Made by a program: the position numbers and the translations under genes. Shown here in pieces: positions 17,867-26,083 of a stretch of DNA of 64,000 nt. The stretch is from contig NZ_CP078138.1 in NCBI RefSeq assembly GCF_019212185.1, positions 2,276,501-2,340,500 on the forward strand, in the 5' to 3' direction. Origin of the DNA: Pseudomonas fluorescens (GTDB taxonomy: Bacteria; Pseudomonadota; Gammaproteobacteria; Pseudomonadales; Pseudomonadaceae). Within the stretch, counting starts at the first letter, position 1; each line of letters starts with the position of its first letter. The notes beneath the pieces were generated by a model. It did no database searches. It was not told where the DNA came from and worked only from the letters and a program-made list of their open reading frames with translations.

Positions 17867-19149
17867 TGGCCCTTAATCGCAGGCATTTCATCGGCGGCGT
17901 CGTGGGCGTTGGTGCATTGCTGGTTGGCGTCGGTGCGCTGTTGCGTCCAGGGAATCGGGGCGCCGCCTATACCGATTACTTCCGCACCTTGAATCAAGAA
18001 CTGAAATACCACGGACCGATGCGTCCGGTGCTGCTGATCGACCTCGATCGGCTCGATCACAACATCGATGTGGTCATGCAATCGGTGCAGCGTGGCGGCA
18101 AACACCTGCGGCTGGTGGAGAAATCCCTGCCAGCACCGGGACTGTTGGCCTACATCTGTAAGCGTGCCGGCACACAGCGTTTGATGTCGTTTCATCAGCC
18201 GTTTCTAAACCACGATGCGCTGACGTTCCCACAGTCCGACATCCTGCTGGGCAAGCCCCTACCGGTGCGTTCCGCCGAGTTGTTCTATAAGACCCACAAA
18301 GGGCCGTTCGATCCCGCGCGACAGTTGCAGTGGCTGCTCGATACGCCGGCACATCTGCAGCAATACCTGGCGCTGGCTCAAGGCCTGAGCACGCGGTTGC
18401 GGATCAATATTGAACTGGATGTTGGTCTGCACCGTGGAGGCGTGGCCGACAACGCAACCCTGGGCCAGATGCTTGGTTTGATCCGCGCCAACCCGCAGCA
18501 CCTGGAGTTTGCCGGTTTCATGGGTTACGACCCCTTTGTCGGCATGGGCGTGCCGGGCATCCTCGGCAGCGCCGACGAGTTGTTTGCCAAGGTCATGCAG
18601 CAGTACAACAACGCCGTGGACTTCACCCGGCAGCAGTTCGCCGATCTTTGGCGCGCCGACCTCACGCTCAACACTGCCGGCAGCCCGAGCTATCGCATAC
18701 ATGAAAAGGAATCGCTGAGCAGCGAGGTGTCGGTGGGGACGGCCATGCTCAAGCCGACTCATTACGATTTGCCATCGCTGACCGAGCATGTGCCGGCCAG
18801 TTGGATTGCCACGCCGGTGTTGAAGCGTACCGGCGCGGTGCGAATTCCGGCACTGGACGGTAAGTCGAAGCTGTTTTCCTGGTGGGACGCCAACCAGCGC
18901 GAGACCTACTTCATCTATGGCGGTAACTGGATGGCCGAATACGAATCGCCAGCCGGCTTGCAGAGCAACGGCCTGTACGGACGCAGTTCCAATCAGGAAA
19001 TGGTCAATGGTTCGACCGCGGTCGGCCTGGAAGTGGACGACCAGGTGTTCCTGCGACCGATGCAGACTGAGTCGGTGTTGCTGCAGTTCGGTGATTTACT
19101 GGGCGTGCGCGGCGGCAAGATCGTCGAGAGTTGGCCGGTTTATAGCTGA
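17866..19149 (+). CDS. Exported PLP enzyme, D-threonine aldolase/alanine racemase N-terminal family
   Basis: 427 residues, starting one base before the end of the preceding stop (TGATG), so translationally coupled. The start NRRHFIGGVVGVGALLVG looks like a Tat signal or anchor. The fold-type III barrel begins at LLIDLDRLDHNIDVV, with the PLP lysine probably in RLVEKSLPAPGLLAY. The C-terminal part has the DSD1-like domain. Family members act on D-hydroxy amino acids or racemise amino acids. A periplasmic PLP enzyme behind an FAD oxidase and cytochrome is unusual; its substrate is not predictable. Confidence 0.8.
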   Translation: MALNRRHFIGGVVGVGALLVGVGALLRPGNRGAAYTDYFRTLNQELKYHGPMRPVLLIDLDRLDHNIDVVMQSVQRGGKHLRLVEKSLPAPGLLAYICKRAGTQRLMSFHQPFLNHDALTFPQSDILLGKPLPVRSAELFYKTHKGPFDPARQLQWLLDTPAHLQQYLALAQGLSTRLRINIELDVGLHRGGVADNATLGQMLGLIRANPQHLEFAGFMGYDPFVGMGVPGILGSADELFAKVMQQYNNAVDFTRQQFADLWRADLTLNTAGSPSYRIHEKESLSSEVSVGTAMLKPTHYDLPSLTEHVPASWIATPVLKRTGAVRIPALDGKSKLFSWWDANQRETYFIYGGNWMAEYESPAGLQSNGLYGRSSNQEMVNGSTAVGLEVDDQVFLRPMQTESVLLQFGDLLGVRGGKIVESWPVYS

Positions 19150-19188
19150 TGCGCCAGGCAGCCTTTACAGGCTGCCTGCTCCACCCAA

Positions 19189-20472
19189 TCAAAAACCAAA
19201 CTTGTCCCGCAACCCGTAATACCAAGCCCCCAACGCCGCAAACGGCGTCCGCAGCAGTTGCCCGCCAGGGAAGGGGTAGTGCGGCAGATCGGCAAAGGCA
19301 TCAAAGCGTTCGGCCTGACCACGCAAGGCTTCGGCCAGCACCTTGCCCGCCAGGTGGGTGTAAGTCACGCCATGGCCGCTGCAACCCTGGGAATAGTAGA
19401 TGTTGTCACCCAGGCGCCCGACTTGCGGCAAGCGCGACAAGGTCAGCAGGAAATTGCCAGTCCAGGCGTAGTCGATCTTCACGTCCTTGAGTTGCGGGAA
19501 GGCCTTGAGCATTTTCGGCCGAATGATCGCTTCGATGTTCGCTGGATCCCGCGCGCCGTACACCACGCCGCCACCGAAAACCAGGCGTTTGTCGGCGGTG
19601 AGGCGGTAGTAGTCGAGCAAGTAGTTGCAGTCCTCGACGCAGTAATCCTGTGGTAACAGACTGTTGGCCAGGGCATCGCCCAGAGGCTCGGTGGTAATCA
19701 CCTGGGTCCCACATGGCATGGACTTGGCCGCCAGCTCGGGGACCAGATTACCCAGGTAGGCGTTGCCGGCGACTATGACGAATTTGGCCCGCACCTTGCC
19801 GCCCGGAGTATGCACCACCGGATTGGCGCCGCGCTCGATGCGCACCGCCGGCGACTGTTCATAAATAGTGCCGCCCAGTGATTCGACGGCCGCCGCTTCA
19901 CCCAAGGCCAGATTGAGCGGATGGATATGCCCGCCACTCATGTCCAGCATGCCGCCGACGTACTGCTCGCAGGCGACCACATCACGGATGCGCTGTTGGT
20001 CCAGAAGCTCAAGCTGAGTATGACCAAAACGCTCCCAAAGACGCTTCTGCGCTTCCAGATGCGCCATCTGCTTGCTGGTGATCGCGGCGAACACACCGCC
20101 ATCCTTCAAATCGCACTGAATCTGATAACGCGCCACCCGTTCGCGAATGATCCGCCCACCCTCAAACGCCATCTGCCCGAGCAACTGCGCCTGCTTGGGC
20201 CCGACAGTGCGCTCGATAACATCAATGTCACGGCTGTAGCTATTAACGATCTGCCCGCCATTACGCCCCGAAGCGCCGAACCCCACCCTGGCCGCCTCCA
20301 GCACTGTCACTCGAAAACCGTTCTCCAGCAGAAACAGGGCACTGGACAACCCGGTATAACCGGCGCCAATCACACAGACGTCGGTTTCCACATCGTCCTG
20401 CAGGGAAGGGCGCGACGGGGCAGGGTTGGCCGACGCGGCATAATAGGATTGCGGATAAGGAGTGTTCGCCAT
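19189..20472 (-). CDS. puuB: Gamma-glutamylputrescine oxidase
   Basis: 427 residues, strongly resembling E. coli PuuB throughout. It has the FAD dinucleotide fold CVIGAGYTGLSSALFL, the DAO-type block GFGASGRNGGQIVNSYSRDID, the SGGHIHPLNLALGEA segment and the closing SGHGVTYTHLAGKVLAE. It oxidises gamma-glutamylputrescine to the aldehyde with release of ammonia and peroxide in the putrescine utilisation pathway. The other puu genes are not adjacent here, as is often so in Pseudomonas. Monocistronic. Confidence 0.92.
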   Translation of the reverse strand: MANTPYPQSYYAASANPAPSRPSLQDDVETDVCVIGAGYTGLSSALFLLENGFRVTVLEAARVGFGASGRNGGQIVNSYSRDIDVIERTVGPKQAQLLGQMAFEGGRIIRERVARYQIQCDLKDGGVFAAITSKQMAHLEAQKRLWERFGHTQLELLDQQRIRDVVACEQYVGGMLDMSGGHIHPLNLALGEAAAVESLGGTIYEQSPAVRIERGANPVVHTPGGKVRAKFVIVAGNAYLGNLVPELAAKSMPCGTQVITTEPLGDALANSLLPQDYCVEDCNYLLDYYRLTADKRLVFGGGVVYGARDPANIEAIIRPKMLKAFPQLKDVKIDYAWTGNFLLTLSRLPQVGRLGDNIYYSQGCSGHGVTYTHLAGKVLAEALRGQAERFDAFADLPHYPFPGGQLLRTPFAALGAWYYGLRDKFGF

Positions 20473-20615
20473 TCCTGCAGCCTCTGTTGAATATATTTTA
20501 CGAGTGCACTGATCCTACCCGAGTTAAAAACCCACGACCAGTCAGCGGAATTCCAGGTTTGTCGGGCCGAAATTAAATATTTTGCATATTCATAGGGTTA
20601 GCTGAAAAAAAGGTG

Positions 20616-20643
20616 TTGACACCCCTCCGGAATTCCGTAGAAT
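20616..20643 (+). promoter_or_regulatory. Sigma-70 promoter of tRNA-Val
   Basis: TTGACA (20616-20621) and TAGAAT (20638-20643) with a 16-base spacer sit just upstream of tRNA-Val. Confidence 0.8.
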
Positions 20644-20656
20644 GCCGCCTCACAGC

Positions 20657-20733
20657 AGGCACGTAGCTCAGTTGGTTAGAGCACCACCTTGACATGGTGG
20701 GGGTCGTTGGTTCGAGTCCAATCGCGCCTACCA
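20657..20733 (+). tRNA. tRNA-Val (GAC anticodon)
   Basis: 77 bases including CCA. D arm GCTCAGTTGGTTAGAGC, anticodon arm CCACC-TTGACAT-GGTGG giving anticodon GAC, T arm GTTGG-TTCGAGT-CCAAT. The acceptor stem AGGCACG/CGCGCCT contains an A-C mismatch at pair 5-68; all other pairs match. A strong promoter precedes it and a terminator follows. Confidence 0.95.
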
Positions 20734-20762
20734 AACAAAATCCGCTCTGCTGGGCGGTCTAG

Positions 20763-20793
20763 AAGGGCTCACCGAAAGGTGGGCCCTTTTTTG
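20763..20793 (+). terminator. Terminator of tRNA-Val
   Basis: Stem AAGGGCTCACC / GGTGGGCCCTT with a GAAA tetraloop and a following T-run, about 30 bases after the tRNA. Confidence 0.88.
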
Positions 20794-20931
20794 TTGTCTT
20801 GGATTCCTACAGAACGTTCACAAAATATCGGGTTCGTTCACACTGGGTAATGTGAACGCCGATATCAGTTCATTTTCGGATCGGATTTTGCTTTGGGTTG
20901 GCTGTGGTGGGGCGGGTGTTGAAGGTTGTGA

Positions 20932-21144
20932 TCAGCCTTGCGATTGCTTGACCGCAATGTCTCGGATGGTTTGGATATTCTGATGAATTGCCGAGAGTAC
21001 AAACCACACTCCAGAGCCTAGGCAGCCAACGGCGAAGCCAATCAGGGCACCGATGTACTCGTAGTTGCCCTTCATTGCGAAATACCCCACAACCGTTGCA
21101 ACGATGATTCCTGCCCAGGCGAAGAAATTCACTACGGTAATCAC
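20932..21144 (-). CDS. Small two-helix membrane protein, hypothetical
   Basis: 70 residues, GTG start at 21144. Two predicted membrane helices (about residues 5-24 and 30-52) followed by a polar amphipathic tail. I recognise no family. It lies between tRNA-Val and a short-chain dehydrogenase in a patch with an integrase relic, so it may be cargo of a decayed element. Confidence 0.6.
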   Translation of the reverse strand: MITVVNFFAWAGIIVATVVGYFAMKGNYEYIGALIGFAVGCLGSGVWFVLSAIHQNIQTIRDIAVKQSQG

Positions 21145-21187
21145 AATGTCTTTCGTTGTCTTTGCTTCCTGCGTGGTTAGAGTCGGT

Positions 21188-21949
21188 CTACGTCAAATTC
21201 AATCCGCCGTCAGACAGGAGTATCTCGCCAGTTAAGTAGTCAGAGTCAACCAACATTGCGACCGCTTTCGCGATGTCGTCTGGGCTAGCGGCCTTTCGCA
21301 TAGGTGCGCGAACTCGCCATAACTCCTGCGCCTCTGTCCACTCTGCGGTCAGAGGCGTGTCGACCAAGCCAGGCGCCACAGCGTTTACGCGAATGTCCGG
21401 CCCGAGCGACACCGCAAGCAAGCGGGTCATGTGATTGAGAGCAGCTTTGCTCACCGCGTAGGGAATGGATGCGCCCTTGGGGCGGACACCGGCATGTGAA
21501 CTGATGTTTACGACGCAACCTGCTCGGCGGTAACGGGCGGCATCGCGCAATGCCGACTCGGCCAATGCGACTAGATGGAACGGCGCCACGACATTAATCT
21601 CGTTAAGCTCGTGCCACACATCCGAAGTGGCAGAGGCAAGGTCGCTGTGCGGAATAACTCTGCTGATGCCGGCGTTATTGACCAATACATCGAGCTGCCC
21701 CCACGCGGCGATCGCCTCTTTTATGAGCCTGACTCTGTCGGCTTCGATAGCAAGATCAGCTTGAACGTAAATAGCTCGCTTCATTTCGGCAGCCATAGCG
21801 CGTCCCGTATCAGCAGAACTTCGCGAATGCAGGATCACCGCATAGCCTGCCTGGCTTAATACACGAGCGATGGCTGCGCCGATACCGGAAGTGGATCCTG
21901 TAATCAGCGCAACACGTAGTGCGTTATCTGTTGTCGGATGGGGACTCAT
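21188..21949 (-). CDS. Short-chain dehydrogenase/reductase (SDR)
   Basis: 253 residues, classical SDR. The cofactor loop TGSTSGIG is at residues 18-25, NNAGISR follows beta-4, the catalytic Ser is in VVNISSHAG and the Tyr-Lys pair in YAVSKAAL. The ending LVDSDYLTGEILLSDGGLNLT is typical. Substrate unknown. It sits between tRNA-Val and an integrase fragment, suggesting horizontal acquisition. Confidence 0.9.
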   Translation of the reverse strand: MSPHPTTDNALRVALITGSTSGIGAAIARVLSQAGYAVILHSRSSADTGRAMAAEMKRAIYVQADLAIEADRVRLIKEAIAAWGQLDVLVNNAGISRVIPHSDLASATSDVWHELNEINVVAPFHLVALAESALRDAARYRRAGCVVNISSHAGVRPKGASIPYAVSKAALNHMTRLLAVSLGPDIRVNAVAPGLVDTPLTAEWTEAQELWRVRAPMRKAASPDDIAKAVAMLVDSDYLTGEILLSDGGLNLT

Positions 21950-21979
21950 GCTGAACTCGAGTTAGTTGCTAAAGAGCCA

Positions 21980-22130
21980 CTACCGTACCACCAAGCGGGC
22001 AAAGTCGGCGTCTGGCCATCTTGATGACCGGGCGATGGGATAGTGTTTCGTCATCGTCTCGTCCGCATGCCCCATCAGCGCTTGGATGTATTTACGTTCA
22101 ATCCGCCGCACCGCCTGCCTTTTCTGGCGT
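21980..22130 (-). pseudogene. C-terminal remnant of a tyrosine recombinase (phage-type integrase)
   Basis: Reading leftward from about 22130 the frame gives YIQALMGHADETMTKHYP, the hallmark of the integrase C-terminus: the GH of the conserved His/Trp box and the catalytic Tyr in TKHY. Only about 50 residues remain, ending at the stop at 21980; an in-frame TGA lies immediately upstream and the Arg-containing part of the catalytic domain is absent. It is therefore a relic of an integrative element, probably one that used the nearby tRNA-Val. Confidence 0.8.
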
Positions 22131-22274
22131 CAAAAAATACGCCCCCGCATCCACTACGAAGTACTGTCTGCACTAATGGCATTCTGATATTTTAACATCG
22201 CCAACCTCAGGTACAGCCCCCGTAAAGCTGGCCAGAAAAGACTCATGCCCCACACTACGATCAGGGACGTTGCG

Positions 22275-22526
22275 ATGAATGATGGTCAGAAGATCCTGCT
22301 GGAAAGGACGCTGTTTGTGTTGGGGGCCATGGGCGTGGGGATGTTCTGCCTGATCATGGGCAACGCGCTATTTCAGGTAGCGATCAGCGCGGACATCGAT
22401 CTGTCGCGGGTCATTTACGAAATGTTCGACTACCGCGAGGCCGCGTTCCTCGTCTGGCCGCCGCTGACGGCCGGTTTGTTCTGCCTGTGGCTGAGATCTT
22501 TCAGTCAGGCGAGCCGAATGGCCTAA
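22275..22526 (+). CDS. Small two-helix membrane protein, hypothetical
   Basis: 83 residues from ATG 22275, with AGGGA 7 bases upstream; an in-frame ATG at 22245 has no such site. Two membrane helices are predicted (about residues 14-36 and 56-75). Only 33 bases separate it from the diguanylate cyclase gene, so they are probably co-transcribed. No family recognised. Confidence 0.65.
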   Translation: MNDGQKILLERTLFVLGAMGVGMFCLIMGNALFQVAISADIDLSRVIYEMFDYREAAFLVWPPLTAGLFCLWLRSFSQASRMA

Positions 22527-22559
22527 CCTGAGGTGAATGCCAGCGCCCGGTGAAGTCCG

Positions 22560-23762
22560 ATGATTGCCCATACCCCCACGCTGTTTGCCTGCGTCGCGTT
22601 AGTGGCGACGATCATGGCGTTCTGTCTGATTCTGGTGGGTCAGTTCAACCGGGGTGACGGTTTGCTGACCATCGGTTTCGGTTTGCTCGCCCATGCCCTG
22701 GCCTACGTCGGCTACACCTTCTACGGACATGCACCGCTGTGGTTTACCTACGGCCTGGCCAACAGTCTGCTGGCCCTCGCGCTGGCCTGTTATGGCGCCA
22801 GTGTGTTCCGCATTGTCGAGCTGCCGGTGCCCTGGTGGCGGGTGTTCGCGCCGCCCGCGGTGATGTTGCTTGCAATGATCAGCCTGATCGATACCCTTGA
22901 GCCGCGCATGCTCGCCGCCACATTGGTGTTGATGCTGCAGTGCAGCCTGATCATCCATTGGACACTGCGCTACGTGCCGGCCCAGGGTCGGGCGCGCATG
23001 CTGTTGATCATCGGTTCGAGCATCAGCCTGATTGGTCTGGGCATGCGCGTTGTCGCGGTGCTCGGCGGTGGCGCTGCCGAGATGCGCTATGACGTGAGCA
23101 ACCTCAAGCAGACCCTCTCGGTCAGTATCGGCACCTTCACCGCGATGATGATTTCCCTCGGCTTGGTGCTGATGGCCAAAGAGCGCAGCGAATCGTTGTT
23201 GCAGCACCTGGCCCTGCGCGATGTGTTGACCGGCATTCTTAACCGCCGAGCGATCATTGAGCAATTCGCCAAGGAAGTGGAGCGTTCGCGTCGCGAAGAA
23301 TCGTGCCTGGCGGTGGCGATGATCGACATCGACCACTTCAAGCAAATCAACGATGAGTACGGTCACCTGGCGGGCGATGAGGTGATTTGCCACTGCGTCA
23401 ATCATCTGACCCGACGCCTGCGCAAGTCCGACAGCATTGGTCGCTATGGCGGCGAGGAGTTTTTGCTGTTGTTGCCCTGCGCCAATGCCGAAGGCGCCAT
23501 GAGCGTCCTTGACGACCTGCGTGCCTCATTGGCCGAGCACCCGGCGCAGTATGATCAGGCAAGCATCCCGGTGCGCATCAGTATCGGTGTGTGCTGCGGC
23601 ATACCGGCTGCTGGCGACAGCCCGGCGAGCTTGTTGGCCAGGGCCGACGCGGCGCTGTACGAGGCCAAGGAGCTGGGGCGTAATTCGGTGCGGCTGGCGT
23701 CGGCAACCGGCGCCGCGAGTGAAGCCCCGGTTGCCGTCGCGCCGGTACACCAGCCTCAGTAA
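22560..23762 (+). CDS. Membrane-bound diguanylate cyclase (GGDEF)
   Basis: 400 residues. About seven membrane helices fill residues 1-205, followed by a GGDEF domain. The active-site loop is RYGGEEF (GGEEF variant, catalytically competent), and an RxxD inhibitory site (RKSD) lies five residues before it, so product inhibition by c-di-GMP is expected. Mg-binding Asp is in MIDIDHFKQINDEYGH. It makes c-di-GMP from two GTP; the membrane part probably senses an unknown signal. It converges with the cytochrome gene, overlapping it by 7 bases. Confidence 0.92.
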   Translation: MIAHTPTLFACVALVATIMAFCLILVGQFNRGDGLLTIGFGLLAHALAYVGYTFYGHAPLWFTYGLANSLLALALACYGASVFRIVELPVPWWRVFAPPAVMLLAMISLIDTLEPRMLAATLVLMLQCSLIIHWTLRYVPAQGRARMLLIIGSSISLIGLGMRVVAVLGGGAAEMRYDVSNLKQTLSVSIGTFTAMMISLGLVLMAKERSESLLQHLALRDVLTGILNRRAIIEQFAKEVERSRREESCLAVAMIDIDHFKQINDEYGHLAGDEVICHCVNHLTRRLRKSDSIGRYGGEEFLLLLPCANAEGAMSVLDDLRASLAEHPAQYDQASIPVRISIGVCCGIPAAGDSPASLLARADAALYEAKELGRNSVRLASATGAASEAPVAVAPVHQPQ

Positions 23763-24277
23763 TTCATCCCGTCATCAATCGCGATGCCTTGCGCGCGCAT
23801 GGCCTTGATCAACTCGCTGCGGGTGCCCGGCAGGTTGAGCATGGTCTGGGCACGCAGCTGGGTGACTTCTTCAGCCGTGTACGGCTGGTAATTCGCCGGG
23901 CGACTGCTGCCGGCCATGCCGTCTTCACGCATCAGCCAGTTGAGCAGGTCGGCCAGTTGCGCGTTGTCCAGTGCCGATTGCGACATGCCCGGCACACGCA
24001 CGAGAAACTCGCGCCCACCCGGTACTTTCAGGAAGTTGCCGACAAAACCTTTCATCCGCGGCGTGTCGTTGGCGGCTGAACCGCTGCCGTCGCCCAGATG
24101 GCAACCGGCGCATTGCAACTGGTAGTTCACGCCGACGCTGTAGCCCGCTTGGGCGATCGGGGTTTGCGGCGCTTCGTTGCCCGGTGCATGGCGCTGGCCC
24201 GGGACGGGGATGGCGCGGGCGAAGGCGGTTGGGGCGCTCAGGGAGCAGATCAGCGCGATGAGGAGCAATTTACTCAT
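23756..24277 (-). CDS. Periplasmic c-type cytochrome next to the aromatic amine dehydrogenase operon
   Basis: 173 residues from ATG 24277 with a cleavable signal (MSKLLLIALICSLSAPTAFA). One haem site CAGCH lies near residue 56, with a likely axial Met in VPGMSQSAL. Similar cytochromes follow methylamine and aromatic amine dehydrogenase genes. It probably accepts electrons from the TTQ enzyme directly or through a cupredoxin. A hairpin with a U-run separates it from the light-chain gene, so its level may be set by read-through. Confidence 0.82.
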   Translation of the reverse strand: MSKLLLIALICSLSAPTAFARAIPVPGQRHAPGNEAPQTPIAQAGYSVGVNYQLQCAGCHLGDGSGSAANDTPRMKGFVGNFLKVPGGREFLVRVPGMSQSALDNAQLADLLNWLMREDGMAGSSRPANYQPYTAEEVTQLRAQTMLNLPGTRSELIKAMRAQGIAIDDGMNY

Positions 24278-24323
24278 GACAAACCCCAGGTCTGTGTAGC
24301 CAATAAAAAACAATGCAGGACTG

Positions 24324-24353
24324 AAAAAAAAGCCGGGAGCAGGCGCTCCCGGC
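24324..24353 (-). terminator. Terminator or attenuator between light-chain and cytochrome genes
   Basis: Stem GCCGGGAGC / GCTCCCGGC (24332-24340 and 24345-24353), 4-base loop, and eight A on its left, giving a strong leftward terminator 14 bases after the amine dehydrogenase light-chain stop. Confidence 0.85.
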
Positions 24354-24366
24354 GAAACGAGCAGGT

Positions 24367-24888
24367 TTAAACGGCGACGCCGCGGATGATCGAGACGGTG
24401 CAGTGGTAGATGTGGGATTTGGCGGCCAGGCACCAGTTCACATCGTTGTTGTTGAACGGGCGGTAGGCCGGTTCTTCACTGTCGTTGCGGGTGCAGGCGC
24501 ACTGGGCGCAGCTTTGCTTACCACAGCAGTCGTTGTAGGAAATGATGTAGTCCTTGCCGTCGGCCGGGTTGCGGCAGGTGCCGATCCAGGTCACTTGCGA
24601 GGCTTCGGTGCCAGGTGGGCAGGACGTCACCGAACCGCCGCAGCAGCTGCACAGGAAACCGTCGATGGAGCAGTAGCGCCAGTAGTCGCAGCTGTTCGGA
24701 TCGCCCGGGTCACCGGCTTTCGGGTCGGTGGCGGCCAGCGCCTTGCTGGTGCGATCCAGTGGCAGCAGCAGGGGCAGGGCGGCACCGGCGACCATCAGCG
24801 AGCCCATGCGCGACAGCAATTTGCGCCGCGAGGTGGTGTCGGCGACACGGCGGGTGGAGCGCTCAAACAACAGATCCAGCAGTTTCAT
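24367..24888 (-). CDS. aauA: Aromatic amine dehydrogenase, light chain (TTQ subunit)
   Basis: 173 residues. The precursor has a long Tat-type leader (TSRRKLLSRMGSLMVAGAAL). The mature part has the dense Cys pattern of TTQ light chains (six disulfides): CDYWRYCSIDGFLCSCCGG, then SYNDCCGKQSCAQCAC. The two tryptophans that become tryptophan tryptophylquinone are those in VTWIGTC and NDVNWCLA. The FLCSCCGG, GKDYIISYNDCCGK and NDVNWC segments fit aromatic amine dehydrogenase (AauA) better than methylamine dehydrogenase (MauA). It oxidises aryl-ethylamines to aldehydes in the periplasm. Confidence 0.9.
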   Translation of the reverse strand: MKLLDLLFERSTRRVADTTSRRKLLSRMGSLMVAGAALPLLLPLDRTSKALAATDPKAGDPGDPNSCDYWRYCSIDGFLCSCCGGSVTSCPPGTEASQVTWIGTCRNPADGKDYIISYNDCCGKQSCAQCACTRNDSEEPAYRPFNNNDVNWCLAAKSHIYHCTVSIIRGVAV

Positions 24889-24906
24889 AAAGGTCTCCCT
24901 GCCTTA

Positions 24907-25527
24907 TCAGTGGCTATGGCCGTGGCCGTGGTCATGGTCGTGGGGCTGCGCGTTGAGGTACTGCTGCAGGGTGGCGTGTTTCAGGTGCTCGACCTCGAAC
25001 AGGCTGTCCAGGTGCTCGCGGGAGTTGACCAGGCCTTTGGCGCGCAGGGTGCCGGCCTTGTCGATCAGCGCGGCGTACGGCAGTTTGCCGATCTGATACG
25101 TCATGCCGACTTCCGGGCCGACCACGTAGGTGGCGTCTTCGAGTTTGTGCTCGCGGATCAGCGCTTGCTGGGCGTCCATGTCGCCATCGCTGACGAACAC
25201 CACGTCGAGGGTGCCAGCCTGTTCCTTGGCGATAGACTTGATCGCCGGCAGCAGCGACTTGCAGATCGGGCAGGTCGGCGAGAGGAAGAACAACAGTTGC
25301 GATTTCTCGCCGGCATAACCGAAGTTCACCGGGCGGCCCTTGCGGTCGCTGGCAGTGATTTGCGGTGCCTGTTCATTGACCGCCACGCCTTTGTCGACCA
25401 TCAGCGCGCCGGCTGGCGCCAGGCGTCCATGGAGGACACCGATCTGACGAACCAGGCCCATGACGACGAACGCCACGGCCACCAATAAAACCCAGAGCAG
25501 AATGTTGGAAACGATCAAGCCTTCCAT
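24907..25527 (-). CDS. aauD: TTQ dehydrogenase maturation protein MauD/AauD (thioredoxin-like)
   Basis: 206 residues. One N-terminal membrane helix (about residues 8-28), then a thioredoxin-like domain with the redox pair CPIC in FFLSPTCPICKSLLPAI. The C-terminus ends in a His-rich tail (HDHDHGHGHSH) that could bind metal. In mau systems MauD is needed for stable, disulfide-rich light chain. It lies 18 bases upstream of aauA and 5 bases downstream of the MauE-like gene. Confidence 0.9.
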   Translation of the reverse strand: MEGLIVSNILLWVLLVAVAFVVMGLVRQIGVLHGRLAPAGALMVDKGVAVNEQAPQITASDRKGRPVNFGYAGEKSQLLFFLSPTCPICKSLLPAIKSIAKEQAGTLDVVFVSDGDMDAQQALIREHKLEDATYVVGPEVGMTYQIGKLPYAALIDKAGTLRAKGLVNSREHLDSLFEVEHLKHATLQQYLNAQPHDHDHGHGHSH

Positions 25528-25532
25528 TTTGA

Positions 25533-26072
25533 TTACCTACCAATCAATTTGAGCAGAAGAGGGGAGTTCGCCAGCAAGCCATCGGCGGCGGCGTAGATCA
25601 GCAGCGCGACAGCGGCAGCGGCGAGGGTCACGAAACCGTCGAACAGGGTCAGGTCGCGGGCCACCGGTGCCACGCTGGCCAGCAACGCCAGGGCCACCAG
25701 CGCGCTGTTGCGCGCCAGCAACACCGGACGCAATGGCTGGGCCTGGTCAGGCCCGGCGCAACCGCAGTCGATGTCGGCACGACCGCGCCACAGGTTGATA
25801 CCGATGGCGGCGGCGTACAGCGCCAGCAAGCCAGCCGCCGCGAGTGCGGCCCAGCTACGGCTGACCGGCACCAGCAGGGCGAAGGCAATGCCCAGCTCCA
25901 CTACCGGAACCAGGCGTGCACTTGGACGCACCAGCGCCTGGGGCAGCAGTTGGTAATCCGCCAGTTGCCGGGCGAAGCGTGCCGGTGCACGGACCTTGTG
26001 GGTCGCGGCACTGGCCAGCAACACCGCGATGGCGATGGCGCTGGCAATGATGAAGATCGGATCGATGTGCAT
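25533..26072 (-). CDS. aauE: TTQ dehydrogenase maturation membrane protein MauE/AauE
   Basis: 179 residues with about four to five membrane helices and a DoxX/MauE pattern (AAGLLALYAAAIGINLWRGRADIDCGCAG). The Cys pair CGC near residue 105 is conserved in the family and may pass electrons to MauD for disulfide formation in the light chain. The order heavy chain, E, D, light chain is that of aauBEDA. Confidence 0.9.
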   Translation of the reverse strand: MHIDPIFIIASAIAIAVLLASAATHKVRAPARFARQLADYQLLPQALVRPSARLVPVVELGIAFALLVPVSRSWAALAAAGLLALYAAAIGINLWRGRADIDCGCAGPDQAQPLRPVLLARNSALVALALLASVAPVARDLTLFDGFVTLAAAAVALLIYAAADGLLANSPLLLKLIGR

Positions 26073-26083
26073 GGCCGAACCTC

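Noticed and set aside
23756..24433. Longer N-terminus for the cytochrome (start near 24433)
   Set aside because: The extension crosses the terminator hairpin and the signal peptide begins exactly at ATG 24277.
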